64,000 bases of DNA. Origin: Hylemonella sp. Lineage in GTDB: Bacteria > Pseudomonadota > Gammaproteobacteria > Burkholderiales > Burkholderiaceae_C. Location of the stretch: the NCBI GenBank assembly GCA_030695415.1, contig JAUYQZ010000011.1, forward strand, positions 1-64,000, in the 5' to 3' direction. The first letter of the stretch is position 1, and every line of letters starts with the position of its first letter. Position numbers and translations under genes: made by a program. The notes under the pieces are model-generated. The model was not told where the DNA came from and did no database searches. It worked only from the letters and a program-made list of their open reading frames with translations. This document shows, piece by piece, positions 1 to 9,278 of this stretch.

Positions 1-1
1 G

Positions 2-409
2 AACGCCGACATCGAAGCGGCCAAGGTCAAGCGCGTGATCGCCTGCTCCGGCAAGGTCTACTACGATCTGGTGAAGCGCCGGGACGAGAAGAAGAGCAAC
101 GACGTGGTGATCCTGCGCGTCGAGCAGCTCTATCCCTTCCCGCACAAGGCGTTCTCGACCGAGCTGAAGAAGTACCCGAACGCGACCGACGTGGTGTGGT
201 GGCAGGACGAGCCGCAGAACCAGGGCGCGTGGTTCTTCGTGCAGCACTACGTGCACGAGAACATGCTCGAGGGGCAGAAGCTCGGCTACGCCGGCCGCCC
301 GGCCTCGGCCTCGCCGGCCGTCGGCTACGCGCACCTGCACCAGGAGCAGCTCAAGGCGCTGCTGGACCAGGCCTACGGCAAGCTCAAGGGATTCGTCCTG
401 TCCAAGTGA
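2..409 (+). CDS. sucA: 2-oxoglutarate dehydrogenase E1 component, C-terminal fragment
   Basis: The reading frame is open from base 2 and ends at TGA 407-409, so only the last 135 or so residues of the gene are inside the window. The residues match the C-terminal lobe of thiamine-dependent 2-oxoglutarate dehydrogenase: a CSGKVYYDL stretch, a VEQLYPFPH stretch and a WWQDEPQNQGAW stretch. The enzyme decarboxylates 2-oxoglutarate and passes succinyl to the E2 lipoyl arm in the TCA cycle. E2 (523) and E3 (2144) follow on the same strand, which fixes the identity. The GTG at 35 is only an internal codon, not the start. Confidence 0.95.
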   Translation, partial: NADIEAAKVKRVIACSGKVYYDLVKRRDEKKSNDVVILRVEQLYPFPHKAFSTELKKYPNATDVVWWQDEPQNQGAWFFVQHYVHENMLEGQKLGYAGRPASASPAVGYAHLHQEQLKALLDQAYGKLKGFVLSK

Positions 410-522
410 CGTCATCGCGAACGCGTGCGCGGCGATGAACCGCGGTCTTCGACCGGCCCCCGCGCCGGTCGGAGCTGCCGGACCCGCGCGATGCGTCATC
501 CGAACAACGAAGAAAGCATTCC

Positions 523-1779
<1,257 letters not shown>

Positions 1780-1804
1780 GCGCACGACGCTGACCGGGAC
1801 CTCC

Positions 1805-2116
1805 ATGTCGCTCACCGACGAACTTCAGAAGCTTGAGGGGCTGCGCCAGCGCGGTGCCTTGAGTGACGTTGAGTTCGCGCGGGCCAAGGAGCGGCTGCTG
1901 GAGGCGCCGGCAGCGCCGTCTGCCGGCATCGCGGCGATCAACAAGTTGCGCCGCAGCAGCACGGACCGCTGGCTCGGTGGCGTGTGCGGCGGGCTCGCGC
2001 GGGTCACCGGCCTTGAGAGCTGGATCTGGCGCCTGGGTTTTGCCGTGCTGGGCTGCTATGCCGGCGCGGGCATTCTGGTCTACCTGCTTCTTTGGATCTT
2101 CGTGCCGAGCGAGTGA
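1805..2116 (+). CDS. Small PspC-domain membrane protein with SHOCT-like N-terminus
   Basis: A 103-residue protein. Residues 1-37 (EGLRQRGALSDVEFARAKERLL) look like a short SHOCT oligomerisation motif. Residues 50-103 form a PspC-type domain with an RWLGGVCGGLARVTG motif followed by one strongly hydrophobic helix (FAVLGCYAGAGILVYLLLWIFV). PspC proteins are inner-membrane toxin-neutralising or envelope-stress partners in other bacteria. Here no PspA, PspB or PspF is nearby. It sits between E2 and E3 of 2-oxoglutarate dehydrogenase, 25 bases after sucB and 27 before lpdA, so it is probably co-transcribed with them. Its role is unknown. The family call is firm for the PspC part and tentative for SHOCT. 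Confidence 0.85.
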   Translation: MSLTDELQKLEGLRQRGALSDVEFARAKERLLEAPAAPSAGIAAINKLRRSSTDRWLGGVCGGLARVTGLESWIWRLGFAVLGCYAGAGILVYLLLWIFVPSE

Positions 2117-2143
2117 GCGTGCGGCACCAACTTACTGAACACT

Positions 2144-3571
2144 ATGTCTAAACAATTCGACGTCATCGTCATCGGTGGTGGCCCCGGTGGCTACATCGGT
2201 GCCATCCGCGCCGCCCAGCTGGGCATGAACGTGGCCTGCATCGACGAATGGAAGAACGAGAAGGGCGGTTCGGCGCTGGGTGGCACCTGCACCAACGTGG
2301 GCTGCATCCCGTCCAAGGCGCTGCTGCAGTCGTCCGAGCATTTCGAGCACGCCAACAAGCACTTTGCCGAGCACGGCATCACGGCCAGCGACGTCAAGAT
2401 GGACGTGGCCAGGATGCTGGGCCGCAAGGACAGCGTGGTCAAGCAGAACAACGACGGCATCCTCTACCTGTTCAAGAAGAACAAGGTGAGCTTCTTCCAC
2501 GGCCGCGGTTCTTTCGTGAAGGCTGTCGACGGCGGCTACGAGATCAAGGTGGCGGGTGCGGCTGAAGAGACCCTGATGGCCAAGCAGGTCATCGTGGCGA
2601 CCGGATCCAACGCCCGGGCCCTGCCGGGCACGCCGTTTGACGAGGTCAATGTGCTGTCCAACGACGGCGCCCTGCGCATCGGCGCGGTGCCGAAGAAGCT
2701 GGGCCTGATCGGCTCGGGCGTGATCGGTCTGGAGATGGGCTCGGTCTGGCGCCGCCTGGGTTCTGAAGTCACCATTCTCGAAGGCCTGCCGACTTTCCTG
2801 GGGGCCGTGGACGAGCAGATCGCCAAGGAAGCCAAGAAGGCCTTCGACAAGCAGGGCCTGAAGATCGAGCTGGGCGTGAAGGTCGGTGAGATCAAGAACG
2901 GCAAGAAGGGCGTGAGCATCGCCTGGACCAACGCCAAGGGCGAAGCCCAGACGCTGGACGTGGACAAGCTCATCGTCTCCATCGGTCGCGTGCCCAACAC
3001 CATCGGCCTGAATGCCGAGGCCGTGGGCCTGAAGCTGGACGAGCGCGGCGCCATCGTGGTCGACGGCGACTGCAAGACCAGCCTGCCGGGTGTGTGGGCC
3101 GTGGGCGACGTGGTGCGCGGCCCGATGCTGGCGCACAAGGCGGAAGAAGAGGGCGTGGCTGTGGCCGAGCGCATCGCCGGCCAGCACGGGCACGTGAACT
3201 TCAACACCATCCCCTGGGTCATCTACACCAGCCCAGAGATCGCCTGGGTGGGCCGCACCGAACAGCAGCTCAAGGCCGACGGCGTGGCTTACAAGGCCGG
3301 CACCTTCCCCTTCCTGGCCAACGGCCGCGCGCGCGCGCTGGGCGACACGACCGGCATGGTGAAGTTCCTGGCCGACGCCAAGACCGACGAGATCCTGGGC
3401 GTCCACATGGTGGGCCCGCAGGTGAGCGAGCTGATCTCCGAGGCCGTGGTGGCCATGGAGTTCAAGGCCAGCGCCGAGGACATCGCGCGCATCTGCCACG
3501 CGCACCCCAGCCTCAGCGAGGCGACCAAGGAAGCCGCGCTGGCGGTGGACAAGCGCACGCTGAACTTCTGA
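2144..3571 (+). CDS. lpdA: Dihydrolipoamide dehydrogenase (E3)
   Basis: A 475-residue FAD flavoprotein that reoxidises the dihydrolipoyl arm of E2 and reduces NAD+. It shows the N-terminal FAD-binding GGGPGG motif at 10-15, the redox disulphide C49/C54 in [13 protein letters not shown], a second nucleotide-binding glycine motif ([10 protein letters not shown]) near 190, an FAD-binding VGD motif before [10 protein letters not shown], and the C-terminal catalytic HAHPSLSE pair (His454 and Glu459). Length and motifs are complete. It is the third enzyme gene of the operon that starts before the window, preceded by the PspC gene. Confidence 0.97.
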   Translation: MSKQFDVIVIGGGPGGYIGAIRAAQLGMNVACIDEWKNEKGGSALGGTCTNVGCIPSKALLQSSEHFEHANKHFAEHGITASDVKMDVARMLGRKDSVVKQNNDGILYLFKKNKVSFFHGRGSFVKAVDGGYEIKVAGAAEETLMAKQVIVATGSNARALPGTPFDEVNVLSNDGALRIGAVPKKLGLIGSGVIGLEMGSVWRRLGSEVTILEGLPTFLGAVDEQIAKEAKKAFDKQGLKIELGVKVGEIKNGKKGVSIAWTNAKGEAQTLDVDKLIVSIGRVPNTIGLNAEAVGLKLDERGAIVVDGDCKTSLPGVWAVGDVVRGPMLAHKAEEEGVAVAERIAGQHGHVNFNTIPWVIYTSPEIAWVGRTEQQLKADGVAYKAGTFPFLANGRARALGDTTGMVKFLADAKTDEILGVHMVGPQVSELISEAVVAMEFKASAEDIARICHAHPSLSEATKEAALAVDKRTLNF

Positions 3572-3582
3572 GACCACATGAC

Positions 3583-3660
3583 CCCCACGCTCACCCACTG
3601 CGTGTGGTTCGCTGCCCCCCGAGGGGGCCCAACCGCCTTGGGGCGGCCCGGCGGCGGTTG
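3583..3660. repeat. Dyad-rich intergenic element after lpdA (Comamonadaceae-type)
   Basis: The lpdA-zapE gap is almost filled by nested inverted repeats. GCCCCC and GGGGGC flank CGA around 3614-3628. AACCGCC at 3631-3637 pairs with GGCGGTT at 3653-3659, and CCGCC at 3633-3637 also pairs with GGCGG at 3641-3645. The stretch resembles a GC-rich interspersed element that I recall being common between genes in Comamonadaceae. That attribution comes from memory, not a search. It could attenuate lpdA read-through or stabilise mRNA ends. Confidence 0.6.
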
Positions 3661-3665
3661 ATCAC

Positions 3666-4766
3666 GTGTCCACGGTTCGAGAAGCTTACGAAGCGGAACT
3701 GAAAACGCGGGGTTACGCGAGTGACCCCGCGCAGCTGCGCGCCGTCGAGACGCTGGAGCACTGTGCGAGCGAGTGGGCCGAGTACAAGGTCAAGCGCTCC
3801 AACGCCATCAAGAAGTTCCTGAATCACCCGGATATCCCGAAAGGGGTGTACATGTACGGTGGCGTGGGGCGCGGCAAGAGCTTCCTGATGGACTGCTTCT
3901 TCAACGCCGTGCCGCTGGTGCGCAAGACGCGCCTGCACTTCCACGAGTTCATGCGCGAGGTGCACCGGGAACTGGCCGAGCTGCAGGGCACCGTCAACCC
4001 GCTCGATGTGCTGGCCGAGCGCATGGCCGAGAAGTACAAGCTGATCTGTTTCGACGAGTTCCACGTCGCCGACATCACCGACGCCATGATCCTGCACCGC
4101 CTGCTGGCGGCGTTGTCAAAGAACGGTGTGGGCCTGGTGGCCACCTCCAATTTCAAGCCGGATGATCTCTACCCCAACGGCTTGCACCGCGACCGCATCC
4201 TGCCCGCCATCGCCCTGCTGAACCAGACGATGGACGTGGTGAACGTGGACAACGGCACCGACTACCGCCGACGCACCATGGAGCAGGTTCGGACCTACCT
4301 CTCTCCGCTGGGTGCCGATGCCGATGCGGCGATGAGCGACGCCTTCGACCGGCTGGCCGAGGCGCGCGACGAGGACCCGGTGCTGCACATCGAGGCACGC
4401 CAGATCCGCGCCCGGCGCAAGGCCGGTGGCGTGGTCTGGTTCGACTTCCGAACGCTGTGCGGCGGCCCACGCTCGCAGAACGACTACCTGGAGATCGCGT
4501 CCCAGTTCCACACGGTGTTCCTCAGCGATGTGCCCCACATGCCGGTGCGCATGGCCTCGGAGGCGCGCCGCTTCACCTGGCTGGTGGACGTGCTGTACGA
4601 CCGGCGCGTCACACTCATCCTGTCGGCTGAGGTCCCGCCCGAGGAGCTGTATACCGAGGGCCCCCTGGTGCACGAGTTTCCGCGTACAGTGTCACGACTG
4701 AATGAAATGCAGTCACGTGACTTCCTCGAATCGGAGCGTCGCGTGGTCGATACCAGCCTCACATGA
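3666..4766 (+). CDS. zapE: ZapE / AFG1-family ATPase, cell-division associated
   Basis: A 366-residue AFG1-like P-loop ATPase. In other proteobacteria ZapE joins the Z-ring at constriction under stress, and mitochondrial AFG1 assists protein turnover. Walker A is at residues 65-72 (GGVGRGKS), Walker B at about 126-131 (LICFDE) followed by FHVADITDA, with a sensor LVATSNF stretch near 155. The start is GTG 3666, giving MSTVREAYEAEL. Its stop overlaps the next start as ATGA at 4763-4766, so the two genes are translationally coupled. A zapE gene after the 2-oxoglutarate dehydrogenase cluster is a familiar betaproteobacterial order. Confidence 0.93.
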   Translation: MSTVREAYEAELKTRGYASDPAQLRAVETLEHCASEWAEYKVKRSNAIKKFLNHPDIPKGVYMYGGVGRGKSFLMDCFFNAVPLVRKTRLHFHEFMREVHRELAELQGTVNPLDVLAERMAEKYKLICFDEFHVADITDAMILHRLLAALSKNGVGLVATSNFKPDDLYPNGLHRDRILPAIALLNQTMDVVNVDNGTDYRRRTMEQVRTYLSPLGADADAAMSDAFDRLAEARDEDPVLHIEARQIRARRKAGGVVWFDFRTLCGGPRSQNDYLEIASQFHTVFLSDVPHMPVRMASEARRFTWLVDVLYDRRVTLILSAEVPPEELYTEGPLVHEFPRTVSRLNEMQSRDFLESERRVVDTSLT

Positions 4767-5392
4767 AACGAACCCTGATCCTGCTGGCTGGCCTGGGCAG
4801 CCTGGTGCTGGCCATGGCGCAGCAGTCCACTTCCTACGATCCCCGGGCCGACGAGCGCGAGCGCCAGCGCATCGAACTCGAGCGGCGCCAGGCGCTGGAG
4901 CGCTACGGCCAGGAGGAGGCGGACTGTTACCAGCGCTTTGCGGTGAACAGTTGCCTGAGCGAGATTCGCAAGCGCCGCCGCATCACGCTGGACGAGCTGC
5001 GCCGCCAGGAGGTCATCCTCAACGACGAGCGCCGTGCGGCGGCTGCCGCAGAGCAGGTGATGCGCGCCGAGGCCCGGGCCGCCGAGCGTGCCAGTGCCCA
5101 GGCGGCGCAGCAGCGCGAGGACGCTCAGAAGGCCGACCAGGAGCGGCAGCAGCGTGCACGAGATCGGCAGGCGAATCAGGCAGCCCCGGGGCCAGCGCGG
5201 GCGGCATCAGCGCCAGCGCGGCCCGCCTCGGCGCCCGCCAGTGCCGCAGCCGCAGATGCCGCCCAGCGGGCCGCATCGCAGCGGGATTACGAGGAGAGGC
5301 AGCGCCAGGCCGAGGAGCGTCGCCTCGAACGCGAGCGCGCCCAGTCGGAAAAAACGCCACGAACCAGCCGGCCGCTGCCGGTGCCGCCTTGA
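4763..5392 (+). CDS. Secreted or periplasmic Ala/Arg/Gln-rich coiled-coil protein, unknown function
   Basis: A 209-residue protein. Residues 1-20 are a Sec signal (MKRTLILLAGLGSLVLAMA, cleavage expected before QQST). The rest is highly charged. A helical region rich in Glu, Arg and Gln (about 28-130) with two cysteines (DCYQRFAVNSC, near 53-63) leads to an Ala/Pro-rich stretch and a final Arg/Glu-rich helix. The cysteine pair could form a disulphide. It overlaps zapE by ATGA and so is probably co-translated with it. It converges on the phosphatase gene with only 9 bases between stops. No enzymatic motif is seen; similar signal-plus-coiled-coil proteins occur at this locus in Comamonadaceae but have no assigned role. 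Confidence 0.8.
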   Translation: MKRTLILLAGLGSLVLAMAQQSTSYDPRADERERQRIELERRQALERYGQEEADCYQRFAVNSCLSEIRKRRRITLDELRRQEVILNDERRAAAAAEQVMRAEARAAERASAQAAQQREDAQKADQERQQRARDRQANQAAPGPARAASAPARPASAPASAAAADAAQRAASQRDYEERQRQAEERRLERERAQSEKTPRTSRPLPVPP

Positions 5393-5401
5393 ACCGGTGG
5401 G

Positions 5402-6169
5402 TCAGCGCTTGTCGCTCAGGGGTTCGAGCTTGACGATCACCAGCGACAGGTTGTCGCCGCCGCCATTGGCGCGTGTGCGGGCCTTCTCGATCAGAAACTC
5501 GGAGGCCTCGCGCGCCGACAGGCTGGAGAGCACCGAACCCAGTTCATCGTTGCTGAAGTAGTGCCAGACGCCGTCGCTGCAGGCCATGAGCGTGTCGCCC
5601 GGACGCAGCTGGGGTACGAAGTGGGTCTCCTGCGGCGGATCACTCTCGGTGCCCAGGCAGCCCATCAGGATGTTGGACTGCGGGTGCACGGCGGCTTCTT
5701 CTTCGCTCAGCTCCCCGCGGTTGACCAGGGTCTGGACGTAGGAGTGGTCCAGCGTGCGACGCACCATCTGGTTGACGTGGAAGTGGTAGATGCGTGAATC
5801 GCCGGCATGGATCCAGTGACAGTCCCCGCCCGGATTGATCAGGAAGGCCGCCAGGGTGCTGTGCGGCTCCTGCTCGGCGGAGATGGCGGTCAGCTTGATG
5901 ACGATGTGCGCTTCCTGCACCATTTGCGACAGCATGGCGGAGGCGTCATCGCTCTCGGGGGCGTAGCGCTCGAAGAGCTGTTGGGCGGTGAGCATGACCT
6001 GGTCGGAGGCCTTGCGTCCGCCGCTGCGCCCGCCCATGCCATCAGCCACCACGGCCAGCATGCAGCCGATATGGCGCGGGTGGGTGAAGACCGCCACCTG
6101 GTCTTGCTGGTACTCTCGATCGCCCCGGTGGATGCCGGTCGCTGCTGTGAGTCGGTAGCCTTTGCTCAT
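5402..6169 (-). CDS. PP2C-family Ser/Thr protein phosphatase
   Basis: A 255-residue metal-dependent phosphatase of the PPM/Stp1 type that removes phosphate from Ser/Thr residues. Visible metal-binding motifs are RGDREYQQD (15-23), VADGMGGRSGG (41-51), a MACSDGVWHYFSNDE stretch and the final GGGDNLSLVIV motif. No transmembrane or receiver domain is present, so it is a bare cytosolic catalytic domain. No Hanks-type kinase gene is adjacent in this window; the partner kinase, if any, is elsewhere. It is transcribed divergently from the DUF465-type gene. Confidence 0.92.
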   Translation of the reverse strand: MSKGYRLTAATGIHRGDREYQQDQVAVFTHPRHIGCMLAVVADGMGGRSGGRKASDQVMLTAQQLFERYAPESDDASAMLSQMVQEAHIVIKLTAISAEQEPHSTLAAFLINPGGDCHWIHAGDSRIYHFHVNQMVRRTLDHSYVQTLVNRGELSEEEAAVHPQSNILMGCLGTESDPPQETHFVPQLRPGDTLMACSDGVWHYFSNDELGSVLSSLSAREASEFLIEKARTRANGGGDNLSLVIVKLEPLSDKR

Positions 6170-6292
6170 GGTTCTGCTTGTCCCCTGGATCCAGCCCTGG
6201 ACGGGCGGATTGAAAGACGTATTATCAGACGATAAGTCAGCGTATGGCTGACAAGTATTCCCGCTTTCCCTGTTTTCCTACCGGGCCTGTTT
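6170..6292. promoter_or_regulatory. Divergent intergenic region between phosphatase and DUF465 gene
   Basis: This 123-base spacer is less GC-rich than its flanks and must hold promoters for two divergent genes. A perfect dyad GTCAGC-GTATG-GCTGAC is at 6236-6252, and an AT-rich TATTAT run lies near 6219-6224. Either could be a regulator site or a -10 element. No consensus is clear enough to name a regulator. Confidence 0.3.
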
Positions 6293-6496
6293 TTGGATTC
6301 CAACCTGCATTCGCCCCAGCGCCGCCTGATCGAGCTGCGCATGGAGCACGCCGACCTCGACGCCCTGATCGACCGCACGAGTCATGAGGTCGTGCTCGAC
6401 GAGCTGATGATGCGCCGGCTCAAGAAGCGCCGGCTGGGCCTGCGTGACGAGATCGCCCGCCTTGAACACGAACTCACGCCCGATGAACCTGCATGA
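6293..6496 (+). CDS. Small YdcH/DUF465-like protein
   Basis: A 67-residue charged helical protein. The pattern LIELRMEHADLDALID...DELMMRRLKKRRLGLRDEIARLE is the paired-helix signature of the DUF465 (YdcH/SlyX-like) group. These are abundant small cytosolic proteins of unknown role. The only start in frame near the first helix is TTG 6293, since the ATG at 6244 is in another frame. The last 14 bases overlap the helicase gene start at 6483, suggesting translational coupling. Confidence 0.75.
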   Translation: MDSNLHSPQRRLIELRMEHADLDALIDRTSHEVVLDELMMRRLKKRRLGLRDEIARLEHELTPDEPA

Positions 6497-8492
6497 TGCC
6501 GTGCGTGCTGTCTTCGCGCCCGAAGGCGTGCTGGCGCGCACCGTCGACGAATTCCACCCCCGCAGCGGGCAGACCGACATGGCGCTGGCCGTGGCCGAGG
6601 CCATCGAGCAGCGCAGTGTGCTGGTGGTCGAGGCCGGTACGGGCGTGGGCAAGACCTACGCCTACCTGGTGCCGGCCCTGCTCAGTGGCGAGCGCGTGCT
6701 GCTCTCCACCGCCACCAAGACCCTGCAGGACCAGCTCTACGCGCGCGACCTGCCGCGCCTGATCGAGGCGCTGGGCCTGCCCCTGCGCATGGCCCTGCTC
6801 AAGGGGCGAGCCAGTTACCTCTGCCTGCACCGCATGGAGTTGGCCCGTCAGGAAGGCGCCCTGGCCGCGCCCCAGGCTGCCTTTGCCCTGGCCCGCGTGG
6901 AGCGCTGGGCGCAGCAGACGCGCAGCGGTGACCTCGCTGAACTGCCGGGGCTGGACGAACGCTCACCGGTGATACCTTTGGTCACATCCACACGCGACAA
7001 CTGCCTGGGCAGCAATTGCCCGCGCTACCGCGAATGCCATGTGAACCAGGCGCGGCGCGAGGCGCTGGCGGCCGATGTGGTGGTCATCAACCACCACCTC
7101 TTTTTCGCCGACCTGGCGGTGCGCGAATCGGGTATGGCCGAACTGCTGCCCAGCGTGCGCACCGTGATCTTCGACGAGGCGCACACGCTCAACGAGACGG
7201 GCGTGCAGTTCCTGGGGCGCCAGCTGTCGACCGCCCAGGTGCTGGATTTCTGCCGTGACCTGCTGGCCTGTGGCCTGCAGCAGGCGCGCGGTCTGGCCGA
7301 CTGGCAGCAGCTGACCGCCGACGTGGAGCGTGCCGCGCGGGATCTGCGCCTGTGTGTCGGCCGGGCGCCGGCGGGTGGCAGCCGCCACGCCTGGGACGGC
7401 GCCGCACCCGAACACATCGCCGCCGACAGCTGGGTGACTGCGCTGGGCGCACTGCAGCGCGCCTGCGGCGAAGCGCGCGCCGCGCTGGAGCATATGGACG
7501 AGCTGGGGCCGGACTTTGCGCGTCTGGCCGAGCGAGCCCGCGCCCTGGCGGCGCTGGCAGATTTCTTCCTGGCCGAGCGCGCGCCCGAGGCGGTGCGCTG
7601 GCTGGAGGTGTCGCAACAGTTGCGCCTGGTGGAGTCGCCACTGGACATTGCCGAGGCTGTGCAGACGCGTTTGCTGGCGCCGCGCGAGGGCGAGGAGTCC
7701 TCCCGCAGCTGGGTCTTCACCTCGGCCACGCTGGGCGACGACGAGCGCCTGAGCTGGTTCACCGAGCCCTGCGGCCTGGGCGAGGCGCGGGTGCTGCGTG
7801 TGGACAGCCCCTTCGACTACGCGCGTCAGGCGGCCGTCTACGTGCCCCGCCAGCTGTCCAAGCCGAACGATCCGCGGCACAGTGAGGAAGTGGCGGCCCT
7901 GGTGGCGCGCCTGGCCCCGGTGCTGGGCGGGCGCACCCTGGTGCTGACCACGACGCTGCGCGCCTTGCGCAGCATCAGCGAACGGCTGCCGCAGTGCCTG
8001 CCGCCGGACTGCGGCTTGCAGGTGCTGAGCCAGGGGCAACTGCCCAAGCGCGAGTTGCTCGACCGCTTTCGCGAGGGTGCAAAGCCCGGGCGGCCGGGCT
8101 GTGTGCTGGTAGCGTCAGCCTCTTTCTGGGAGGGGGTGGATATCCCGGGCGAGGCCTTGCAGCTGGTCATCATTGACAAGCTGCCTTTTCCGCCGCCGGG
8201 GGACCCGCTGGTGCAGGCGCGTAGCCGAAGGCTCGAAGCATCCGGGCGCAGCCCCTTCAATGACTACTACGTGCCCGAGGCCGCAGTGGCGCTGAAACAG
8301 GGCGCGGGGCGCTTGATCCGTCGGGTTTCGGACCATGGCGTGCTGGTGATCTGCGATACCCGCCTGGCCAGCATGGGCTACGGCCGTCGCTTGCTGGCGG
8401 CGCTGCCGCCGATGCGGCGGCTGGCCAATGAAGCCGAGCTGGATCAGCGGCTGCTGGAACTCACCACAGCTTCCACCACGGACCCCGCCTGA
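6483..8492 (+). CDS. DinG/YoaA-family ATP-dependent DNA helicase with Fe-S cluster
   Basis: A 669-residue superfamily 2 (XPD-like) 5'-3' helicase linked to repair and replication of damaged DNA. Walker A is at residues 51-58 (AGTGVGKT), four likely 4Fe-4S ligands are Cys114, Cys174, Cys179 and Cys185, and a DEAH box (IFDEAHTLNE) lies near 228. C-terminal motifs include SASFWEGVDIPGE, and QGAGRLIRR as motif VI. The start at ATG 6483 (MNLHDAVRAVF) is preferred over an upstream in-frame ATG at 6444, which would add 13 residues unlike the family. Its 3' end overlaps the convergent bamD by 32 bases. YoaA is more likely than DinG by length and cysteine pattern. Confidence 0.93.
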   Translation: MNLHDAVRAVFAPEGVLARTVDEFHPRSGQTDMALAVAEAIEQRSVLVVEAGTGVGKTYAYLVPALLSGERVLLSTATKTLQDQLYARDLPRLIEALGLPLRMALLKGRASYLCLHRMELARQEGALAAPQAAFALARVERWAQQTRSGDLAELPGLDERSPVIPLVTSTRDNCLGSNCPRYRECHVNQARREALAADVVVINHHLFFADLAVRESGMAELLPSVRTVIFDEAHTLNETGVQFLGRQLSTAQVLDFCRDLLACGLQQARGLADWQQLTADVERAARDLRLCVGRAPAGGSRHAWDGAAPEHIAADSWVTALGALQRACGEARAALEHMDELGPDFARLAERARALAALADFFLAERAPEAVRWLEVSQQLRLVESPLDIAEAVQTRLLAPREGEESSRSWVFTSATLGDDERLSWFTEPCGLGEARVLRVDSPFDYARQAAVYVPRQLSKPNDPRHSEEVAALVARLAPVLGGRTLVLTTTLRALRSISERLPQCLPPDCGLQVLSQGQLPKRELLDRFREGAKPGRPGCVLVASASFWEGVDIPGEALQLVIIDKLPFPPPGDPLVQARSRRLEASGRSPFNDYYVPEAAVALKQGAGRLIRRVSDHGVLVICDTRLASMGYGRRLLAALPPMRRLANEAELDQRLLELTTASTTDPA

Positions 8493-9264
8493 CGGTGCTG
8501 TTGCCGGAGATGTAGCGGCTCTGCGGGTAGTTGGTTTCGAGCACGCGGCGCGCGTCTTCGCGCAGCTGCGGCATCTGCAGCGCATCGTAGGACTGCACCA
8601 TGATGTGCAGAGCCTCTTCCAGAGCCGGTGCGTCGCGGTAGTCGGCGATGGCCTGCTGGGCACGGTTGATGGACGCCAGGTAGGCGCCGCGACTGAAGTA
8701 GTAGCGCGCCACGTGCACTTCGTACATGGCCAGCGAGTTGACGATATAGGTCATGCGCGCCTGCGCGTCGGCCGTATAGCGGGAATTGGGGAAGCGCGTC
8801 ACCAGTTCCTTGAAGGCGGCGAAGGATTCCTTGGCGGCCTGCTGGTCGCGTTCGGACAGGTCCTGATCGACCAGGAAGGAGAACAGGCCCTTTTTCTCGT
8901 TGAAGTTGACCAAGCCCTTGAGGTAGAGCGCATAGTCGACGGCCGGGCTGGCCGGATGCAGGCGGACGAAACGATCCAGCGTGGCCACGGCCTGGGCTGG
9001 TTCTTCGTTCTTGTAGTGGGCGTGGGCCTTCTCGAGCTGGGCCTGCTGCGCCAGGGGTGTGCCCGCGGCGCGGCCTTCGAGCTTGTCGTAGAGTCCGATA
9101 GCCTTGGCGTACTGGACATTTTCGACTTCCTCGCGCGCCTGTGCGTAGATTTCCTCCGTCGTCATCTTGGCGGTCGGATCGACGGACTTGTTCGCACAGC
9201 CGGCCAGCAGCGAGGCGACGGCCAGCAGCAGGGCGGAGACGACCGATAATTTGGCGCTGGGCAT
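8461..9264 (-). CDS. bamD: Outer-membrane assembly lipoprotein BamD
   Basis: A 267-residue lipoprotein of the BAM complex, which folds beta-barrel proteins into the outer membrane. Residues 1-22 are a lipoprotein signal ending in the lipobox LLAGC, with the lipidated cysteine at C23. The remainder is built of tetratricopeptide-like helical repeats (QAREEVENVQYAKAIGLYDKLE, and later FPNSRYTADAQARMTYI), typical of ComL/YfiO. Length is normal. It is divergent from rluD, the standard arrangement in proteobacteria, and its 3' end overlaps the helicase gene by 32 bases. Confidence 0.96.
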   Translation of the reverse strand: MPSAKLSVVSALLLAVASLLAGCANKSVDPTAKMTTEEIYAQAREEVENVQYAKAIGLYDKLEGRAAGTPLAQQAQLEKAHAHYKNEEPAQAVATLDRFVRLHPASPAVDYALYLKGLVNFNEKKGLFSFLVDQDLSERDQQAAKESFAAFKELVTRFPNSRYTADAQARMTYIVNSLAMYEVHVARYYFSRGAYLASINRAQQAIADYRDAPALEEALHIMVQSYDALQMPQLREDARRVLETNYPQSRYISGNSTVRRGPWWKLW

Positions 9265-9278
9265 CAGAGGCTTACTCG

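Noticed and set aside
2132-3598. Long minus-strand frame opposite lpdA
   Set aside because: It mirrors the sense gene and is rich in His/Gly/Ala/Val from GC-biased codons; no family match, and lpdA is certain.
5402-6169. Phosphatase as part of a type VI secretion or kinase locus
   Set aside because: No kinase, FHA or T6SS gene is present within the window on either side.
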